A DNA stretch of 64,000 nt from Rhizorhabdus wittichii RW1 (GCA_000016765.1 CP000699.1:1488001-1552000), one strand, 5' to 3'. Shown: positions 1 to 9,123, counted from the stretch's first letter. Notes: generated by a model from the letters alone, not told the origin. Made by a program: numbers and translations.

Positions 1-1107
1 CAGGATCTTGGCCTTCTTGAAGACATGGGTGCCTTCGAGGGTGGTCGGCATGTTGGCGCCTTCCGAGACCGCGAAGCAGCCGTTCTTGACCAGCGTCTTC
101 GCCTCTTCCTCGTTCAGCTCGTTCTGGGTCGCGCAGGGCACCGCCACGTCGCACTCGACGCCCCACGGGCGGGCGCCGTTGCCATGGAACTCGGAGCCCT
201 TGAACTCCTTCACATATTCGGAGATGCGGCCGCGCTTGCGGGTCTTGAGGTCCTTGACCCAGTTGACCTTGTCCTGGGTGATGCCCTCCGGATCGTAGAT
301 GAAGCCTTCCGAGTCCGACAGGGTCAGCACCTTGCCGCCGAGCTGGTTGATCTTCTCGGCCGCATGGGTGGCGACATTGCCCGACCCCGAGATGACGGCG
401 TTGAGGCCGACCAGGTCCTTGCCCTTGGTCTTGAGCATTTCGTGCAGGAAGTAGACCGCGCCATAGCCGGTCGCCTCGGTACGGATCAGCGAGCCGCCAT
501 ATTCGAGGCCCTTGCCGGTCAGCACGCCGGTGAACTCGTTGGTCAGGCGCTTGTACTGGCCGAACATGTAGCCGATCTCGCGGCCGCCCACGCCGATGTC
601 GCCGGCGGGGACGTCGGTGTCCGCGCCGATGTGGCGATAGAGCTCGTTCACGAAGCTCTGGCAGAAGCGCATCACCTCGTTGGTGCTCTTGCCCTTCGGG
701 TTGAAGTTGGAGCCGCCCTTGCCGCCGCCCATCGGCAGGCCGGTCAGCGCGTTCTTGAAGGTCTGCTCGAAGGCGAGGAATTTGAGGACGCTCTCGGTCA
801 CCGACGGGTGGAAGCGGATGCCGCCCTTGTAGGGCCCGATCGAGTTGTTGTTCTGGACGCGCCAGCCACGCTGCACGCGGATATTGCCCTTGTCGTCCTC
901 CCAGCAGACGCGGAAGCTGATCACCCGATCCGGCTCCGCGATGCGGCGGAGGATCTGGTACTTATGATATTCTTCCTTGTCGGCGATGAAATCGAAGATG
1001 TCCTCCGCGACCTCGGTGACGGCCTGGACGAACTCCGGCTGACCGGGATTACGCTTCTTCACCCCCTCGACGAAACTCGCGAGGTCGACATGATCGGAAA
1101 CGGCCAT
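1..1107 (-). CDS. gdhA: NADP-type glutamate dehydrogenase, C-terminus cut by window edge
   Basis: This enzyme reductively aminates 2-oxoglutarate with ammonium to glutamate, or does the reverse, in the cytosol. The frame is open for 369 codons from an ATG at 1107 to base 1 with no stop; the family is about 450 residues, so roughly 80 are missing. The glutamate-binding motif PMGGGKGGS (residues 125-133, Lys130) and the Rossmann motif GSGNVA (241-246) are visible. The last visible stretch contains EGANMPTT, typical of hexameric NADP-linked GDH. It lies downstream of adk and a small membrane protein, with no sign of co-transcription. Confidence 0.95.
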   Translation of the reverse strand, partial: MAVSDHVDLASFVEGVKKRNPGQPEFVQAVTEVAEDIFDFIADKEEYHKYQILRRIAEPDRVISFRVCWEDDKGNIRVQRGWRVQNNNSIGPYKGGIRFHPSVTESVLKFLAFEQTFKNALTGLPMGGGKGGSNFNPKGKSTNEVMRFCQSFVNELYRHIGADTDVPAGDIGVGGREIGYMFGQYKRLTNEFTGVLTGKGLEYGGSLIRTEATGYGAVYFLHEMLKTKGKDLVGLNAVISGSGNVATHAAEKINQLGGKVLTLSDSEGFIYDPEGITQDKVNWVKDLKTRKRGRISEYVKEFKGSEFHGNGARPWGVECDVAVPCATQNELNEEEAKTLVKNGCFAVSEGANMPTTLEGTHVFKKAKIL

Positions 1108-1171
1108 AGAATATTCCCCTGCTCCTAGGACCCGCGCCCCGGTGCGTTGGGACTCGGCATCCGTAACGACA

Positions 1172-1191
1172 GGCATCCCGCGATTCCGGGA
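1172..1191. repeat. Perfect 7-bp stem palindrome upstream of gdhA
   Basis: CATCCCG and CGGGATG arms flank a 6-base loop in the gap between the small membrane protein and gdhA. No T-tract follows on either strand, so it is either a structured leader element of gdhA mRNA or a decayed intergenic palindrome. Confidence 0.35.
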
Positions 1192-1236
1192 TGTGAGCAA
1201 GGATTTTCCGTAGAGCGCGCGGGTTCGCCCGAGGCC

Positions 1237-1386
1237 TTACCAGTGGCCCCAGAACTCGAATATGTGGTCGATCGGCGTTACCGGCCCGCCAAGCCCGAGC
1301 AACAGGATGATGGCGACGATCAGCAGCAGCCACGCCCAGCGCGCGGCCCGGCGGACAAGACCGAAGAAGAAGGTCAGCCACGCCAT
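1237..1386 (-). CDS. Small single-pass membrane protein
   Basis: This is a 49-residue reading frame starting MAWLTFFFG. One hydrophobic helix runs from about residue 16 to 33 (WAWLLLIVAIILLLGLGG) after an RRAAR positive patch, so the N-terminus should be cytosolic. The frame extends upstream to 1467 through an Arg-rich stretch; the internal ATG at 1386 looks the better start because the upstream part reads as an improbable poly-Arg segment. I do not recognise a family. It sits between the adk terminator and gdhA. Confidence 0.45.
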   Translation of the reverse strand: MAWLTFFFGLVRRAARWAWLLLIVAIILLLGLGGPVTPIDHIFEFWGHW

Positions 1387-1488
1387 GGCTTCTCGGCGGG
1401 CCGCGGAGGTCCGCCGCCGCCGTCTGCGCCTGACCGGTTGCCGTTCCATGATCGTGCGAACATGCACGAAATATGGCGAAAGCCAAAG

Positions 1489-1531
1489 CGCTTAAAACAA
1501 GCGGCCCGCCACGGCATCGGCCGTGACGGGC
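1489..1531 (-). terminator. Rho-independent terminator after adk
   Basis: Reading the minus strand just past the adk stop, the arms GCCCGTCACGGC and GCCGTGGCGGGC pair around a CGAT loop (1504-1531), and CTTGTTTTAAG follows. This probably ends the spc-type ribosomal operon. Confidence 0.7.
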
Positions 1532-1537
1532 GCTCGC

Positions 1538-2185
1538 TCAGTTGTCGAGGATAGCGGCGATCGCCGCCGAGACATCGGCCATGTCGGCCATGCCGTCGAC
1601 GCGCCGGACCAGGCCGCGCGCCTCGTAGACCGGCAGGATCGGCGCGGTCTTGGCCCGATATTCGGCCATGCGGGTCCGCACCGTCTCCTCATTGTCGTCG
1701 GGACGGCGCTTGAACTCGGCCGAGCCGCAGACGTCGCAGACCCCCGCGACCTTCGGCTGCTTGAACCGGTCGTGATAGCCCTCGCCGCAATTGGCGCAGG
1801 TGTAGCGGCCGGTGATCCGCTCGACCAGCGCGTCCTCGTCGACCTCGAGCTCGATGACATGGTCGAGCACGCGGCCGCGGCTCGCCAGGATCTCGTCGAG
1901 CGAATGGGCCTGCGCCTCGGTGCGCGGGTAGCCGTCGAAGATGGCGCCTTCCGAGGCGGCCATGCTGTCGAGCTTCTCGCCGATCAGGCCGGAGACGATC
2001 TCGTCCGAGACGAGCTCGCCCGCTTCCATCACCGCCTTGGCCTTCAGGCCGATCGGCGTTCCGGCCTTGACGGCGGCGCGCAGCATGTCCCCGGTCGAGA
2101 GCTGCACCATGCCGCGATCGGCAACCAGCTTCGACGCCTGCGTTCCCTTGCCGGCGCCGGGCGGACCCAGCAGGATGATATTCAC
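1538..2185 (-). CDS. adk: Adenylate kinase
   Basis: Adenylate kinase interconverts ATP + AMP and 2 ADP in the cytosol. The 215-residue protein has the P-loop GPPGAGKGT (7-15), the AMP-binding FDGYPR (83-88) and a full-length LID domain. The LID carries four cysteines (130, 133, 150, 153) in the CxxC...CxxC arrangement of the zinc-binding long-form enzymes. It is the last gene of the ribosomal cluster, 31 bp after secY, and is followed by a terminator. secY-adk coupling is widespread in bacteria. Confidence 0.97.
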   Translation of the reverse strand: MNIILLGPPGAGKGTQASKLVADRGMVQLSTGDMLRAAVKAGTPIGLKAKAVMEAGELVSDEIVSGLIGEKLDSMAASEGAIFDGYPRTEAQAHSLDEILASRGRVLDHVIELEVDEDALVERITGRYTCANCGEGYHDRFKQPKVAGVCDVCGSAEFKRRPDDNEETVRTRMAEYRAKTAPILPVYEARGLVRRVDGMADMADVSAAIAAILDN

Positions 2186-2216
2186 GAGCGGACGCTCCGC
2201 GCAAACGTCAGAAAGA

Positions 2217-3584
2217 TCACCTCCGCATTCCCCCCTTGAGCTTGGCCTTCTTGATCAGGTCGCCATACTGGTGCGCGAGCAGATGGCTCTGGATCTGCGT
2301 CACCGTATCGATCGTCACGTTGACGACGATCAGCAGGCTGGTACCGCCCAGCGCGATGCCCAGGCCATATTGCGCTGTGACATATTCGGGCACCAGGCAG
2401 ATGAAGGTCAGATAGGCCGCCCCGATCACGGTGATGCGGGTCAGCACATAGTCCAGATAGTCGGCGGTGTTCTTGCCCGGGCGGATGCCGGGGATGAAGC
2501 CGCCATAGCGCTTCAGATTGTCCGCGGTCTCCTCCGGATTGAAGACGACGGCGGTGTAGAAGAAGCAGAAGAAGATGATGCCCGCGGCATAGAGCGCCAT
2601 GTAGAGCGGCGTGCCGTGGTGCAGATACTGGTTCATCCCGATGATGAAGTCGCCCCACAGGCTCTCGCCCTGGGTGCGCTGCCCGGCGAACTGGCTGATC
2701 GTCAGCGGCATCAGCAGCAGCGACGAGGCGAAGATCGGCGGGATCACGTTGGCGGTGTTGATCTTGAGCGGCAGGTGGCTCTTGTCGGCCTGCATCATGC
2801 CGCGCGCGGTCTGGCGCTTGGGATACTGGATCAGCACCTGGCGCTGCGCCCGCTCCATGAAGACGATGCCGGCGACCAGCGCGATCACCCCGATCACCGC
2901 CAGGACGATGAACATCGCCGACAGCGATCCGGTGCGGCCGCCTTCGAACAGGTTGGCCAGCGCGGTCGGCAGCTGCGAGACGATGCCCGCCATGATGATC
3001 AGCGAGATGCCGTTGCCGATGCCGCGGCTGGTGATCTGCTCGCCCAGCCACATCAGGAACATCGTGCCGCCGATCAGCGAGATCACCGTCGTCGCGCGGA
3101 ACAGATACGGGTCGATCACGACCGCCTCCATCCCGGCGCTGGCGCCCCAGCTCTCGAGGCCGACCGCGATGAAATAGCCCTGGATGCCGGTCAGCAGCAC
3201 CGTGCCGTAGCGGGTGTACTGGTTGAGCTTCTTGCGCCCGCTCTCGCCCTCCTTCTTGATCGCGGCGAGCGTCGGCGACAGCGAGGTCGCGAGCTGCACC
3301 ACGATCGAGGCGGTGATGTACGGCATCACGCCGAGCGCGATCAGCGACATGCGGGTCAGCGAGCCGCCCGAGAAGGCGTTGAAGAAGTCGAGTACGCCGC
3401 CCTTGGTCGTGTCGAACAGCGACTGGAGCGACCGCGGATCGAGGCCGGGAAGCGGCACATGGCTCAGCAGGCGGAAAATGATGAGCGCGCCCAGGGTGAA
3501 CCACAGGCGCTTCTTGAGCTCGGTCGCCTTGGCGAACTGGCTCAGATTGATGTTGGCGGCCATCTGTTCGGCTGCGGATGCCAT
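2217..3584 (-). CDS. secY: Protein translocase subunit SecY
   Basis: SecY is the channel subunit of the SecYEG inner-membrane translocon. The chosen start MASAAEQMAAN gives 455 residues; an in-frame start at 3620 would add 12 unlikely residues before it. Ten hydrophobic segments are visible, with the plug and TM2 region around LPGLDPRSL and the cytosolic C-terminal loops rich in Lys/Arg. It follows rplO across a 121-bp gap that holds a strong hairpin, so it may be partly insulated from the ribosomal genes upstream. Confidence 0.97.
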   Translation of the reverse strand: MASAAEQMAANINLSQFAKATELKKRLWFTLGALIIFRLLSHVPLPGLDPRSLQSLFDTTKGGVLDFFNAFSGGSLTRMSLIALGVMPYITASIVVQLATSLSPTLAAIKKEGESGRKKLNQYTRYGTVLLTGIQGYFIAVGLESWGASAGMEAVVIDPYLFRATTVISLIGGTMFLMWLGEQITSRGIGNGISLIIMAGIVSQLPTALANLFEGGRTGSLSAMFIVLAVIGVIALVAGIVFMERAQRQVLIQYPKRQTARGMMQADKSHLPLKINTANVIPPIFASSLLLMPLTISQFAGQRTQGESLWGDFIIGMNQYLHHGTPLYMALYAAGIIFFCFFYTAVVFNPEETADNLKRYGGFIPGIRPGKNTADYLDYVLTRITVIGAAYLTFICLVPEYVTAQYGLGIALGGTSLLIVVNVTIDTVTQIQSHLLAHQYGDLIKKAKLKGGMRR

Positions 3585-3610
3585 CTTGTTCTGTGACCCC
3601 GGAAATGGAA

Positions 3611-3641
3611 ACGGCGGCAACCCTGATGGGTCTGCCGCCGT
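3611..3641 (-). terminator. Intercistronic hairpin between rplO and secY
   Basis: Arms ACGGCGGCA and TGCCGCCGT (with a further ACCC/GGGT helix inside) form a long stem, followed on the minus strand by only three T residues. It looks like a partial terminator or mRNA-processing/stability element that could set the secY-to-ribosomal-protein ratio. Confidence 0.5.
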
Positions 3642-3705
3642 CTCATATAATGTGTGCTTTCGGCTTGTCAGCCGGAAAGCGCCAGGACGACGGGCGAACC
3701 CGCGA

Positions 3706-4227
3706 TCAAGCCTTCTTGGCGGCCTTCGCGGTGCCCTTCTTGGCGGCGGCCTTCTCGGCGGCCGGAACCACCTCGATCACCTCGACCGAACCGCCCGCCT
3801 TCTCGATCGCCGCCTTGGCGCCGGCCGAAACGCCGGCGACCTTGAACGAGACCTTCGCGGTCAGCTCGCCCTTGCCGAGGATGCGGACGCCGTCCTTGCC
3901 GCCACGGGCAACGCCGGCCGCCTTCAGCGCGGCGTGGTCGATCACGCCGGCGGTGTCGAGCTTCTTGGCGTCGACCAGCTTCTGGATCGCGCCCAGGTTC
4001 ACCTCGGCATAATCCTTGGCGAAGATGTTGTTGAAGCCGCGCTTCGGCAGGCGCATGTGGAGCGGCATCTGACCGCCCTCGAAGCCGTTGATCGAGACGC
4101 CCGAGCGGCTCTTCTGGCCCTTCTGGCCCCGGCCGCCGGTCTTGCCCAGGCCGGAACCGATGCCACGGCCGACGCGGACGCGGCTCTTGCGGGCGCCCTG
4201 GTTGTCGCGGATTTCGTTGAGTTTCAT
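3706..4227 (-). CDS. rplO: 50S ribosomal protein L15
   Basis: L15 is a late-assembling large-subunit protein. The start [12 protein letters not shown] matches the family; a start three codons upstream is also possible. The 173-residue product has the Gly-rich N-terminal extension ([17 protein letters not shown]) that winds into 23S rRNA and the globular C-terminal domain. The last 20 residues are a Lys/Ala-rich tail longer than in enteric L15. It follows rpmD across a 157-bp gap with two hairpins. Confidence 0.97.
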   Translation of the reverse strand: MKLNEIRDNQGARKSRVRVGRGIGSGLGKTGGRGQKGQKSRSGVSINGFEGGQMPLHMRLPKRGFNNIFAKDYAEVNLGAIQKLVDAKKLDTAGVIDHAALKAAGVARGGKDGVRILGKGELTAKVSFKVAGVSAGAKAAIEKAGGSVEVIEVVPAAEKAAAKKGTAKAAKKA

Positions 4228-4266
4228 CGTCTGCACTCGCTTTCGCTATGTTCGCGCTGAATAGAG

Positions 4267-4289
4267 GAAGGGGGCCATTAGCCCCCTTC
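4267..4289 (-). terminator. Perfect hairpin between rpmD and rplO
   Basis: A 9-bp perfect stem GAAGGGGGC/GCCCCCTTC with a 5-base loop, followed on the minus strand by CTCTATTC. The U-tract is poor, so this is more likely a pause or stability element than a full terminator. Confidence 0.4.
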
Positions 4290-4355
4290 TATCCGTTTGA
4301 CCAGCCCCGAGGGGCCGGAAGCTCATGCCGCAGAAGCTTTCCCCTGCGGCCGGAG

Positions 4356-4375
4356 ATCCTGACTTTCGTCAGGAT
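4356..4375. repeat. REP-like palindrome inside the ribosomal operon
   Basis: ATCCTGAC-TTTC-GTCAGGAT is an exact 8-bp stem with a 4-base loop (GAAA on the minus strand). The same design recurs near 57141-57164, where it also has a GAAA loop and flanking TCAT, so this looks like a member of a dispersed intergenic palindrome family. Confidence 0.5.
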
Positions 4376-4384
4376 GAACGAGAC

Positions 4385-4570
4385 TTACGCCTCGTCCACC
4401 TTCACCATGTGCTGCACCTTGCGGATCATGCCGCGGACTTCAGGGGTATCCTGAAGCTCGCGGGTCCGGTGCATCTTGTTGAGGCCCAGGCCGATCAGCG
4501 TCGCGCGCTGGTCGGCGGTGCGGCGGATCGGCGAACCGATCTGCGTGACCTTGAGAGTCTTGCCAGCCAT
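4385..4570 (-). CDS. rpmD: 50S ribosomal protein L30
   Basis: The 61-residue product matches bacterial L30 in length and sequence: [11 protein letters not shown] at the N-terminus, then [12 protein letters not shown] and the C-terminal [13 protein letters not shown]. It contacts 23S rRNA helix 38 in known structures. It begins 6 bp after the rpsE stop and is presumably translated from the same spc-type transcript. Confidence 0.95.
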   Translation of the reverse strand: MAGKTLKVTQIGSPIRRTADQRATLIGLGLNKMHRTRELQDTPEVRGMIRKVQHMVKVDEA

Positions 4571-4576
4571 CGTCGC

Positions 4577-5296
4577 TTACTCCGTGATCGCAGCGGCTTC
4601 GGCCTCGGCCACCGGGGCCGAAGCACCGCCGCGACCCAGCAGGTCGGCGATCTTCTTGCCACGGCGCTGCGACACCGACTTGGGCGAGGTCTGATCCTTC
4701 AGCGCCTCGAAGGTCGCCCGGATCATGTTGTAGGGGTTCGAGGTGCCGACCGACTTGGTCACCACGTCGGCGACGCCGAGGCTCTCGAAGATGGCGCGCA
4801 TCGGACCGCCGGCGATGATGCCGGTGCCCGGAGGCGCGGTGCGGACCGTCACGCGGCCGGCGCCGAAGTGGCCGTTGCCGTCATGGTGCAGGGTCCGGCC
4901 CTCGCGCAGCGGCACGCGGACCATCGCCTTCTTGGCGGCGGCGGTCGCCTTCGAGATCGCCTCCGGCACCTCGCGGGCCTTGCCGTGGCCGAAGCCCGCG
5001 CGGCCCTTGCCGTCGCCGACCACGACCAGCGCGGCAAAGCCGAAGCGCTTGCCGCCCTTCACGGTCTTCGAGACGCGGTTGATGTGGACGAGCTTCTCGA
5101 TCAGCTCCTCGCCCTGCTCCTCGGAGCCACGACGGTCGTCGCGACGGCCCCGGCCGTCACGGCCACGGCCACGGTCGCCGCCGCGGTCGTTTCCGCCACG
5201 GCCACGGCCGCCACGGCCACGGCGCTCGCCCTGGCCCTCGGCACCGGGAGCGGCTTCCGCCGGAGCGGCCGCCTGGATTTCGGTTTCGTCAGCCAT
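4577..5296 (-). CDS. rpsE: 30S ribosomal protein S5 with RG-rich N-terminal extension
   Basis: S5 shapes the mRNA entry channel and decoding accuracy. The conserved core begins at about residue 63 ([19 protein letters not shown]) and includes [12 protein letters not shown] and the C-terminal domain to residue 239. E. coli S5 is about 167 residues; here about 60 extra N-terminal residues are present. Residues 1-20 are Ala/Glu-rich and 23-57 form a dense Arg-Gly track ([17 protein letters not shown]). The start MADETE is one base from the rplR stop, leaving no better downstream choice. Confidence 0.96.
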   Translation of the reverse strand: MADETEIQAAAPAEAAPGAEGQGERRGRGGRGRGGNDRGGDRGRGRDGRGRRDDRRGSEEQGEELIEKLVHINRVSKTVKGGKRFGFAALVVVGDGKGRAGFGHGKAREVPEAISKATAAAKKAMVRVPLREGRTLHHDGNGHFGAGRVTVRTAPPGTGIIAGGPMRAIFESLGVADVVTKSVGTSNPYNMIRATFEALKDQTSPKSVSQRRGKKIADLLGRGGASAPVAEAEAAAITE

Positions 5297-5653
5297 TTAG
5301 AACTCCAATCCGCCTTCGCGGGCCGCATCGGCCAGCGCCTTGACGCGACCATGGAAAAGGAAGCCGCCGCGATCGAACACCACCTGGGTGACGCCCGCCG
5401 CCTTGGCGCGCTCGGCAACCGCCTTGCCGACCGAGGCCGCCGCATCGGCGGTCGCGCCGGTCTTGCCCTTCATATCCTTGTCGAGGGTCGAAGCCGAAGC
5501 GACCGTGCGGCCGGCTTCGTCGTCGATCACCTGGGCATAGATATGCCGGCCCGAACGGTGCACCGACAGACGGGGACGCAGACCGCCCCTGGCCCGCAGC
5601 GCGGTGCGCACGCGACGACGGCGGCGCTCGAAGAGAGAGAGACCCTTGCTCAT
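5297..5653 (-). CDS. rplR: 50S ribosomal protein L18
   Basis: L18 binds 5S rRNA with L5 and L25. The 118-residue product has the basic N-terminus [12 protein letters not shown], then the conserved [18 protein letters not shown] and the C-terminal [23 protein letters not shown]. Its ATG overlaps the rplF stop by one base (TAATG), a translational-coupling arrangement, and rpsE starts one base after its own stop. Confidence 0.97.
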   Translation of the reverse strand: MSKGLSLFERRRRRVRTALRARGGLRPRLSVHRSGRHIYAQVIDDEAGRTVASASTLDKDMKGKTGATADAAASVGKAVAERAKAAGVTQVVFDRGGFLFHGRVKALADAAREGGLEF

Positions 5654-6186
5654 TACTTCTTCTTCCCTTCCTTGCGGAAGATATACTCGCCGGCGTACTT
5701 GATGCCCTTGCCCTTATAGGGCTCCGGCTTCCGCCAGCGGCGGATTTCCGCGGCCACCTGACCGACCTTCTGCTTGTCGATGCCCGAGATCTGGACGGTC
5801 GTCTGATCCGGCGTCGCGATCGTGATCCCCTCGGGGATCGCGAAGTCGACGTCGTGGCTGTAGCCGAGCTGCAGCTTCAGATTCTTGCCCTGGACGTTGG
5901 CGCGATAGCCGACGCCGGTGATCTGGAGGGTCTTCGAATAGCCCTCGGTCACGCCGGTGATCAGGTTCTGCACCAAGGTCCGCTGCATGCCCCAGAAGGA
6001 GCGCGCGCGCTTGGTCTCGTTGATCGGCTGGACCGAGATCGAGCCGTCTTCGATCGCATAGCTCACTTCGTCGGCCAGGCTGATGCTCAGCGTGCCCTTC
6101 GGCCCCTTGACCGACAGCGTCTTGCCTTCGATCGCGGCGGTGACGCCTGCCGGCACGGAGACCGGCTTCTTACCGATGCGGCTCAT
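5653..6186 (-). CDS. rplF: 50S ribosomal protein L6
   Basis: L6 lies near the factor-binding GTPase centre. The 177-residue product starts [12 protein letters not shown] and contains the two repeated L6 domains; the C-terminal rRNA-binding segment ends with [19 protein letters not shown], the family signature. It is coupled at both ends: its ATG overlaps the rpsH stop (TGATG) and its TAA overlaps the rplR ATG. Confidence 0.97.
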   Translation of the reverse strand: MSRIGKKPVSVPAGVTAAIEGKTLSVKGPKGTLSISLADEVSYAIEDGSISVQPINETKRARSFWGMQRTLVQNLITGVTEGYSKTLQITGVGYRANVQGKNLKLQLGYSHDVDFAIPEGITIATPDQTTVQISGIDKQKVGQVAAEIRRWRKPEPYKGKGIKYAGEYIFRKEGKKK

Positions 6187-6581
6187 CAGAAGACCTCCGC
6201 GAGAACCTCGCCGCCGACATTCTGCTCACGCGCTTCCGCGTCGGACAGAACGCCCCGGGGCGTCGAGACGATGGTGATGCCCAGGCCGTTGCGGACGCGC
6301 GGCAGGTCCTTCGAACCCGAATAGACGCGGCGGCCCGGCTTGGAGACGCGGGCGACATGCTGGATCGCAGGCTGCCCTTCGAAATATTTCAGCTCGATGC
6401 GCAGGCCGCTGTGGCCGGCGAGGTCTTCCTCGCTATAGCCACGGATATAGCCTTCGCGCTGAAGCACGTCGAGCACGCGGGCGCGCAGCTTGGACGCGGG
6501 CGAGAGCACGCTGTCCTTGCGAGCACGCTGCCCGTTGCGGATGCGGGTGAGCAGATCACCCAGAGGATCGGTCAGAGCCAT
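6186..6581 (-). CDS. rpsH: 30S ribosomal protein S8
   Basis: S8 is a primary 16S rRNA binder (helix 21). The 131 residues start [18 protein letters not shown] and end with the conserved [20 protein letters not shown] segment. In E. coli S8 represses the spc operon at L5; no comparable 16S-mimic was looked for here beyond simple inspection, so that regulation is only a possibility. Confidence 0.97.
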   Translation of the reverse strand: MALTDPLGDLLTRIRNGQRARKDSVLSPASKLRARVLDVLQREGYIRGYSEEDLAGHSGLRIELKYFEGQPAIQHVARVSKPGRRVYSGSKDLPRVRNGLGITIVSTPRGVLSDAEAREQNVGGEVLAEVF

Positions 6582-6593
6582 CTTTTCGGTTCC

Positions 6594-6899
6594 TTACCAG
6601 CTCGACTTGGTGACGCCGGGGATCAGGCCCTTGTTGGCCAGATCCCGGAGCTGCACGCGGCAAAGCCGGAACTTGCGATAATAAGCGCGGGGACGGCCCG
6701 TCACTTCGCAACGGTTGCGCACGCGGGTCGGGTTCGCGTTGCGCGGAATCTCGGCGAGCTTGAGGCGCGCGATCAGGCGCTCCGTCTCGTCCTTGCTCTC
6801 GTCGTCCGCGATCGCCTTCAGGCGCGCATATTTGCCCGCATAAGCCTTCACCAGCTTCTTGCGACGCTCGTTCTTGTTGATCGAACTCAGTTTCGCCAT
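6594..6899 (-). CDS. rpsN: 30S ribosomal protein S14, zinc-independent form
   Basis: S14 sits in the 30S head. This is the 101-residue long form that lacks the paired CxxC zinc knuckles of the short form. The conserved [21 protein letters not shown] and C-terminal [11 protein letters not shown] are intact. It sits between rplE and rpsH in the standard spc order. Confidence 0.97.
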   Translation of the reverse strand: MAKLSSINKNERRKKLVKAYAGKYARLKAIADDESKDETERLIARLKLAEIPRNANPTRVRNRCEVTGRPRAYYRKFRLCRVQLRDLANKGLIPGVTKSSW

Positions 6900-6930
6900 G
6901 ACTTAAGTTCTTCCTTATCCAGCAGACCGC

Positions 6931-7512
6931 TTACGCGGCCTGCTTCTGGTCCTCGTTATCCGCCGGGAAGGGGAAGCCGAACAGGCGCAGCAGCTCGCGC
7001 GCCTCATCGTCGGTCTTCGCCGTCGTGGCGACAATCACATCCATGCCGCGGATCTTGTCCACGGAGTCGTAGCTGATCTCCGGGAAGATCAGCTGTTCCT
7101 TCAGGCCGGTGGCATAGTTGCCGCGACCGTCGAACGACTTCGGGTTGAGCCCGCGGAAGTCGCGAACACGCGGGAGCGCGATCGTGACGAAACGGTCGAG
7201 AAACTCGTACATGCGCTCACGGCGGAGGGTGACCTTCGCGCCAATCGGCATGCCCTCGCGCAGCTTGAACTGCGCGATCGACTTCTTCGCCTTGGTGATC
7301 ACGGCCTTCTGGCCGGCGATCTTGGTCATCTCCAGGGCGGCCTGCTCGACCTTCTTCTTGTCCTGGGTGGCCTCACCGACGCCCATGTTCAGGACGATCT
7401 TGGTGATCTTCGGCACTTCCATGTGGTTCTTGTAGCCGAACTTCTCGGTCATCGCCTTGACGATCGTCTCGTCATAGAGCTTCCGGAAGCGCGGGGTGTA
7501 GGCGTCAGCCAT
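6931..7512 (-). CDS. rplE: 50S ribosomal protein L5
   Basis: L5 binds 5S rRNA and contacts the P-site tRNA. Start [15 protein letters not shown] gives 193 residues; a start 10 codons upstream inside rplX is less likely. Conserved blocks include [29 protein letters not shown] and [21 protein letters not shown]. The first bases overlap the end of rplX by 8 bp. The last ~13 residues ([11 protein letters not shown]) are an extra acidic tail. Confidence 0.97.
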   Translation of the reverse strand: MADAYTPRFRKLYDETIVKAMTEKFGYKNHMEVPKITKIVLNMGVGEATQDKKKVEQAALEMTKIAGQKAVITKAKKSIAQFKLREGMPIGAKVTLRRERMYEFLDRFVTIALPRVRDFRGLNPKSFDGRGNYATGLKEQLIFPEISYDSVDKIRGMDVIVATTAKTDDEARELLRLFGFPFPADNEDQKQAA

Positions 7513-7822
7513 TGATCGTCTCCCCGGTCTTGACGGCCACACGGACCTTCTTGCCGTCCTTCACCTCGAAGCGGACGCGGGTCGGCTTGCCGTCGGCGGT
7601 CGCGATCGCGACCTTCGACACGTGCAGCGGCGCCTCGACACGCTCCAGGCCGCCCTGCGGGTTGGCCTGGCTCGGCTTGCGGTGACGGGTCGCGACGTTG
7701 ACGCCCGACACGATCACCTTGGCGTCCTTCGGAAAGGACTTGGTGACTTCGCCCGTCTTGCCCTTGTCCTTGCCGGACAGGACGACGACGCGGTCACCCT
7801 TCTTGATCTTCAGCGCGGACAT
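7505..7822 (-). CDS. rplX: 50S ribosomal protein L24
   Basis: L24 is an assembly initiator on 23S rRNA domain I. The 105-residue KOW-domain protein starts [21 protein letters not shown], with the KOW motif at about residues 6-33. The start is a choice between GTG at 7825 and ATG at 7822; the ATG overlaps the rplN stop as TGATG, which favours it. Confidence 0.96.
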   Translation of the reverse strand: MSALKIKKGDRVVVLSGKDKGKTGEVTKSFPKDAKVIVSGVNVATRHRKPSQANPQGGLERVEAPLHVSKVAIATADGKPTRVRFEVKDGKKVRVAVKTGETING

Positions 7823-8193
7823 CACAGCACCTCAGGGGCGAGCGAGATGATCTTCATGTGGTTCTTGGCACGGAGCTCGCGGACCACCGGGCCGAAGATG
7901 CGGGTGCCGATCGGCTCGCCGCTGTTCTTGTTGATCAGAACGGCGGCGTTGCCGTCGAAACGGATCGTCGAACCGTCGGGACGATGGATGTCCTTGGCGG
8001 TGCGCACGATGACCGCGCGATGCACGTCACCCTTCTTGACCTTGCCGCGCGGCGCCGCTTCCTTGATCGAGACGACGATCACGTCGCCCACGGTCGCGAA
8101 ACGGCGCTTGGAACCGCCCAGCACCTTGATGCACTGCACCCTCTTCGCGCCGCTGTTGTCGGCGACGTCGAGGTTCGTCTGCATCTGGATCAT
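7822..8193 (-). CDS. rplN: 50S ribosomal protein L14
   Basis: L14 forms the intersubunit bridge with 16S h14. The 123 residues start [17 protein letters not shown], and the [13 protein letters not shown] and [16 protein letters not shown] signatures are intact. It is the first gene of the classical spc order and is coupled by stop/start overlap to rplX downstream. Confidence 0.97.
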
Positions 8194-8213
8194 TGTTCAG
8201 ACCCTTCCACTAA

Positions 8214-8474
8214 TCAGGCGTGGTTCGGCGTCGCGTGGGTATCAACCCGCTCGATCACCTTCCACGTCTTGAGCTTCGACATCGGCGCGGTCTCTTCGAT
8301 GCGCACCGTCTCACCCTCGCGATACTCGTTGGTCTCGTCGTGGGCGTGATACTTCTTCGACCGCTTGATGATCTTGCCGTACAGCGCGTGCTTCACGCGA
8401 CGTTCGACTTTCACAACCACGGTCTTGTCGGTCTTGTCGGAGACCACCGTTCCGGTCAGCACGCGCTTCGGCAT
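8214..8474 (-). CDS. rpsQ: 30S ribosomal protein S17
   Basis: S17 is a primary 16S rRNA binder with an OB fold. The 86-residue protein starts [18 protein letters not shown] and carries [16 protein letters not shown] and [16 protein letters not shown]. It lies 12 bp after the rpmC stop, in S10-operon order. Confidence 0.96.
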   Translation of the reverse strand: MPKRVLTGTVVSDKTDKTVVVKVERRVKHALYGKIIKRSKKYHAHDETNEYREGETVRIEETAPMSKLKTWKVIERVDTHATPNHA

Positions 8475-8486
8475 GGCTGGCGCTCC

Positions 8487-8690
8487 TTACTTCGCGGCCG
8501 CAGCGGCACGCTGCGTCTGCAGGGTCTTGATCTGCGCGATGGTCCGACGGACCTCCTTCACGCGGCTCGGCTTCTCGAGCTGGCTGGTGGCCGCCTGGAA
8601 GCGCAGGTTGAACTGCTCGCGCTTCAGCTCGCCCAGGTCCTGGGCCAGCTGGTCGTCGGTCTTGGCAGTGAGATCGGCAATCTTCGCCAT
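8487..8690 (-). CDS. rpmC: 50S ribosomal protein L29
   Basis: L29 lies at the polypeptide exit and contacts L23. Start MAKIADLTAKTDDQL gives 67 residues, the family length; the frame stays open 14 codons upstream into rplP, but that segment (Ser/Arg-rich) is not L29. The signature EREQFNLRFQAATSQLE-like helix is present as KREQFNLRFQAATSQLE. The ATG lies 1 bp beyond the rplP stop. Confidence 0.95.
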   Translation of the reverse strand: MAKIADLTAKTDDQLAQDLGELKREQFNLRFQAATSQLEKPSRVKEVRRTIAQIKTLQTQRAAAAAK

Positions 8691-8691
8691 C

Positions 8692-9123
8692 TTACTTGTC
8701 CTCGTAGATCGACTCGCCGAAGCGAGCGACAACCTTGGTCTTGATCGGCAGCTTCTCCATCGCGCGCTCGAAGGCGACGCGGGCGAGCGGGCCGGGAACG
8801 CCGTCGAGCTCGAACAGGATGCGGCCGGGCTTGACGCGAGCCGCCCAGAACTCGGGCGAACCCTTACCCGAGCCCATGCGGACTTCGGCGGGCTTCGACG
8901 AGACGGGCACGTCCGGGAAGATCCGGATCCACAAGCGACCCTGGCGCTTGATGTGACGCGTGATCGCGCGGCGGGCCGCCTCGATCTGGCGCGCGGTGAT
9001 CCGGTCCGGCTCGAGGGCCTTGAGGCCGAACGCGCCGAAGTTCAGCGACGCGCCGCCCGGCGCGTTGCCATGGATGCGGCCCTTGTGGGCCTTGCGGAAT
9101 TTGGTGCGCTTTGGTTGCAGCAT
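8692..9123 (-). CDS. rplP: 50S ribosomal protein L16
   Basis: L16 organises the A-site and factor contacts on the 50S. The 143-residue product starts [16 protein letters not shown], with the conserved [20 protein letters not shown] and [19 protein letters not shown]. It directly follows rpsC (63 bp gap) and is tightly joined to rpmC. Confidence 0.97.
   Translation of the reverse strand: MLQPKRTKFRKAHKGRIHGNAPGGASLNFGAFGLKALEPDRITARQIEAARRAITRHIKRQGRLWIRIFPDVPVSSKPAEVRMGSGKGSPEFWAARVKPGRILFELDGVPGPLARVAFERAMEKLPIKTKVVARFGESIYEDK

Noticed and set aside
5126-5230. Short GCCACGGCC-type direct repeats, considered as a DNA repeat array
   Set aside because: They encode the Arg-Gly tract of S5 in frame; no spacer structure or CRISPR-like period.
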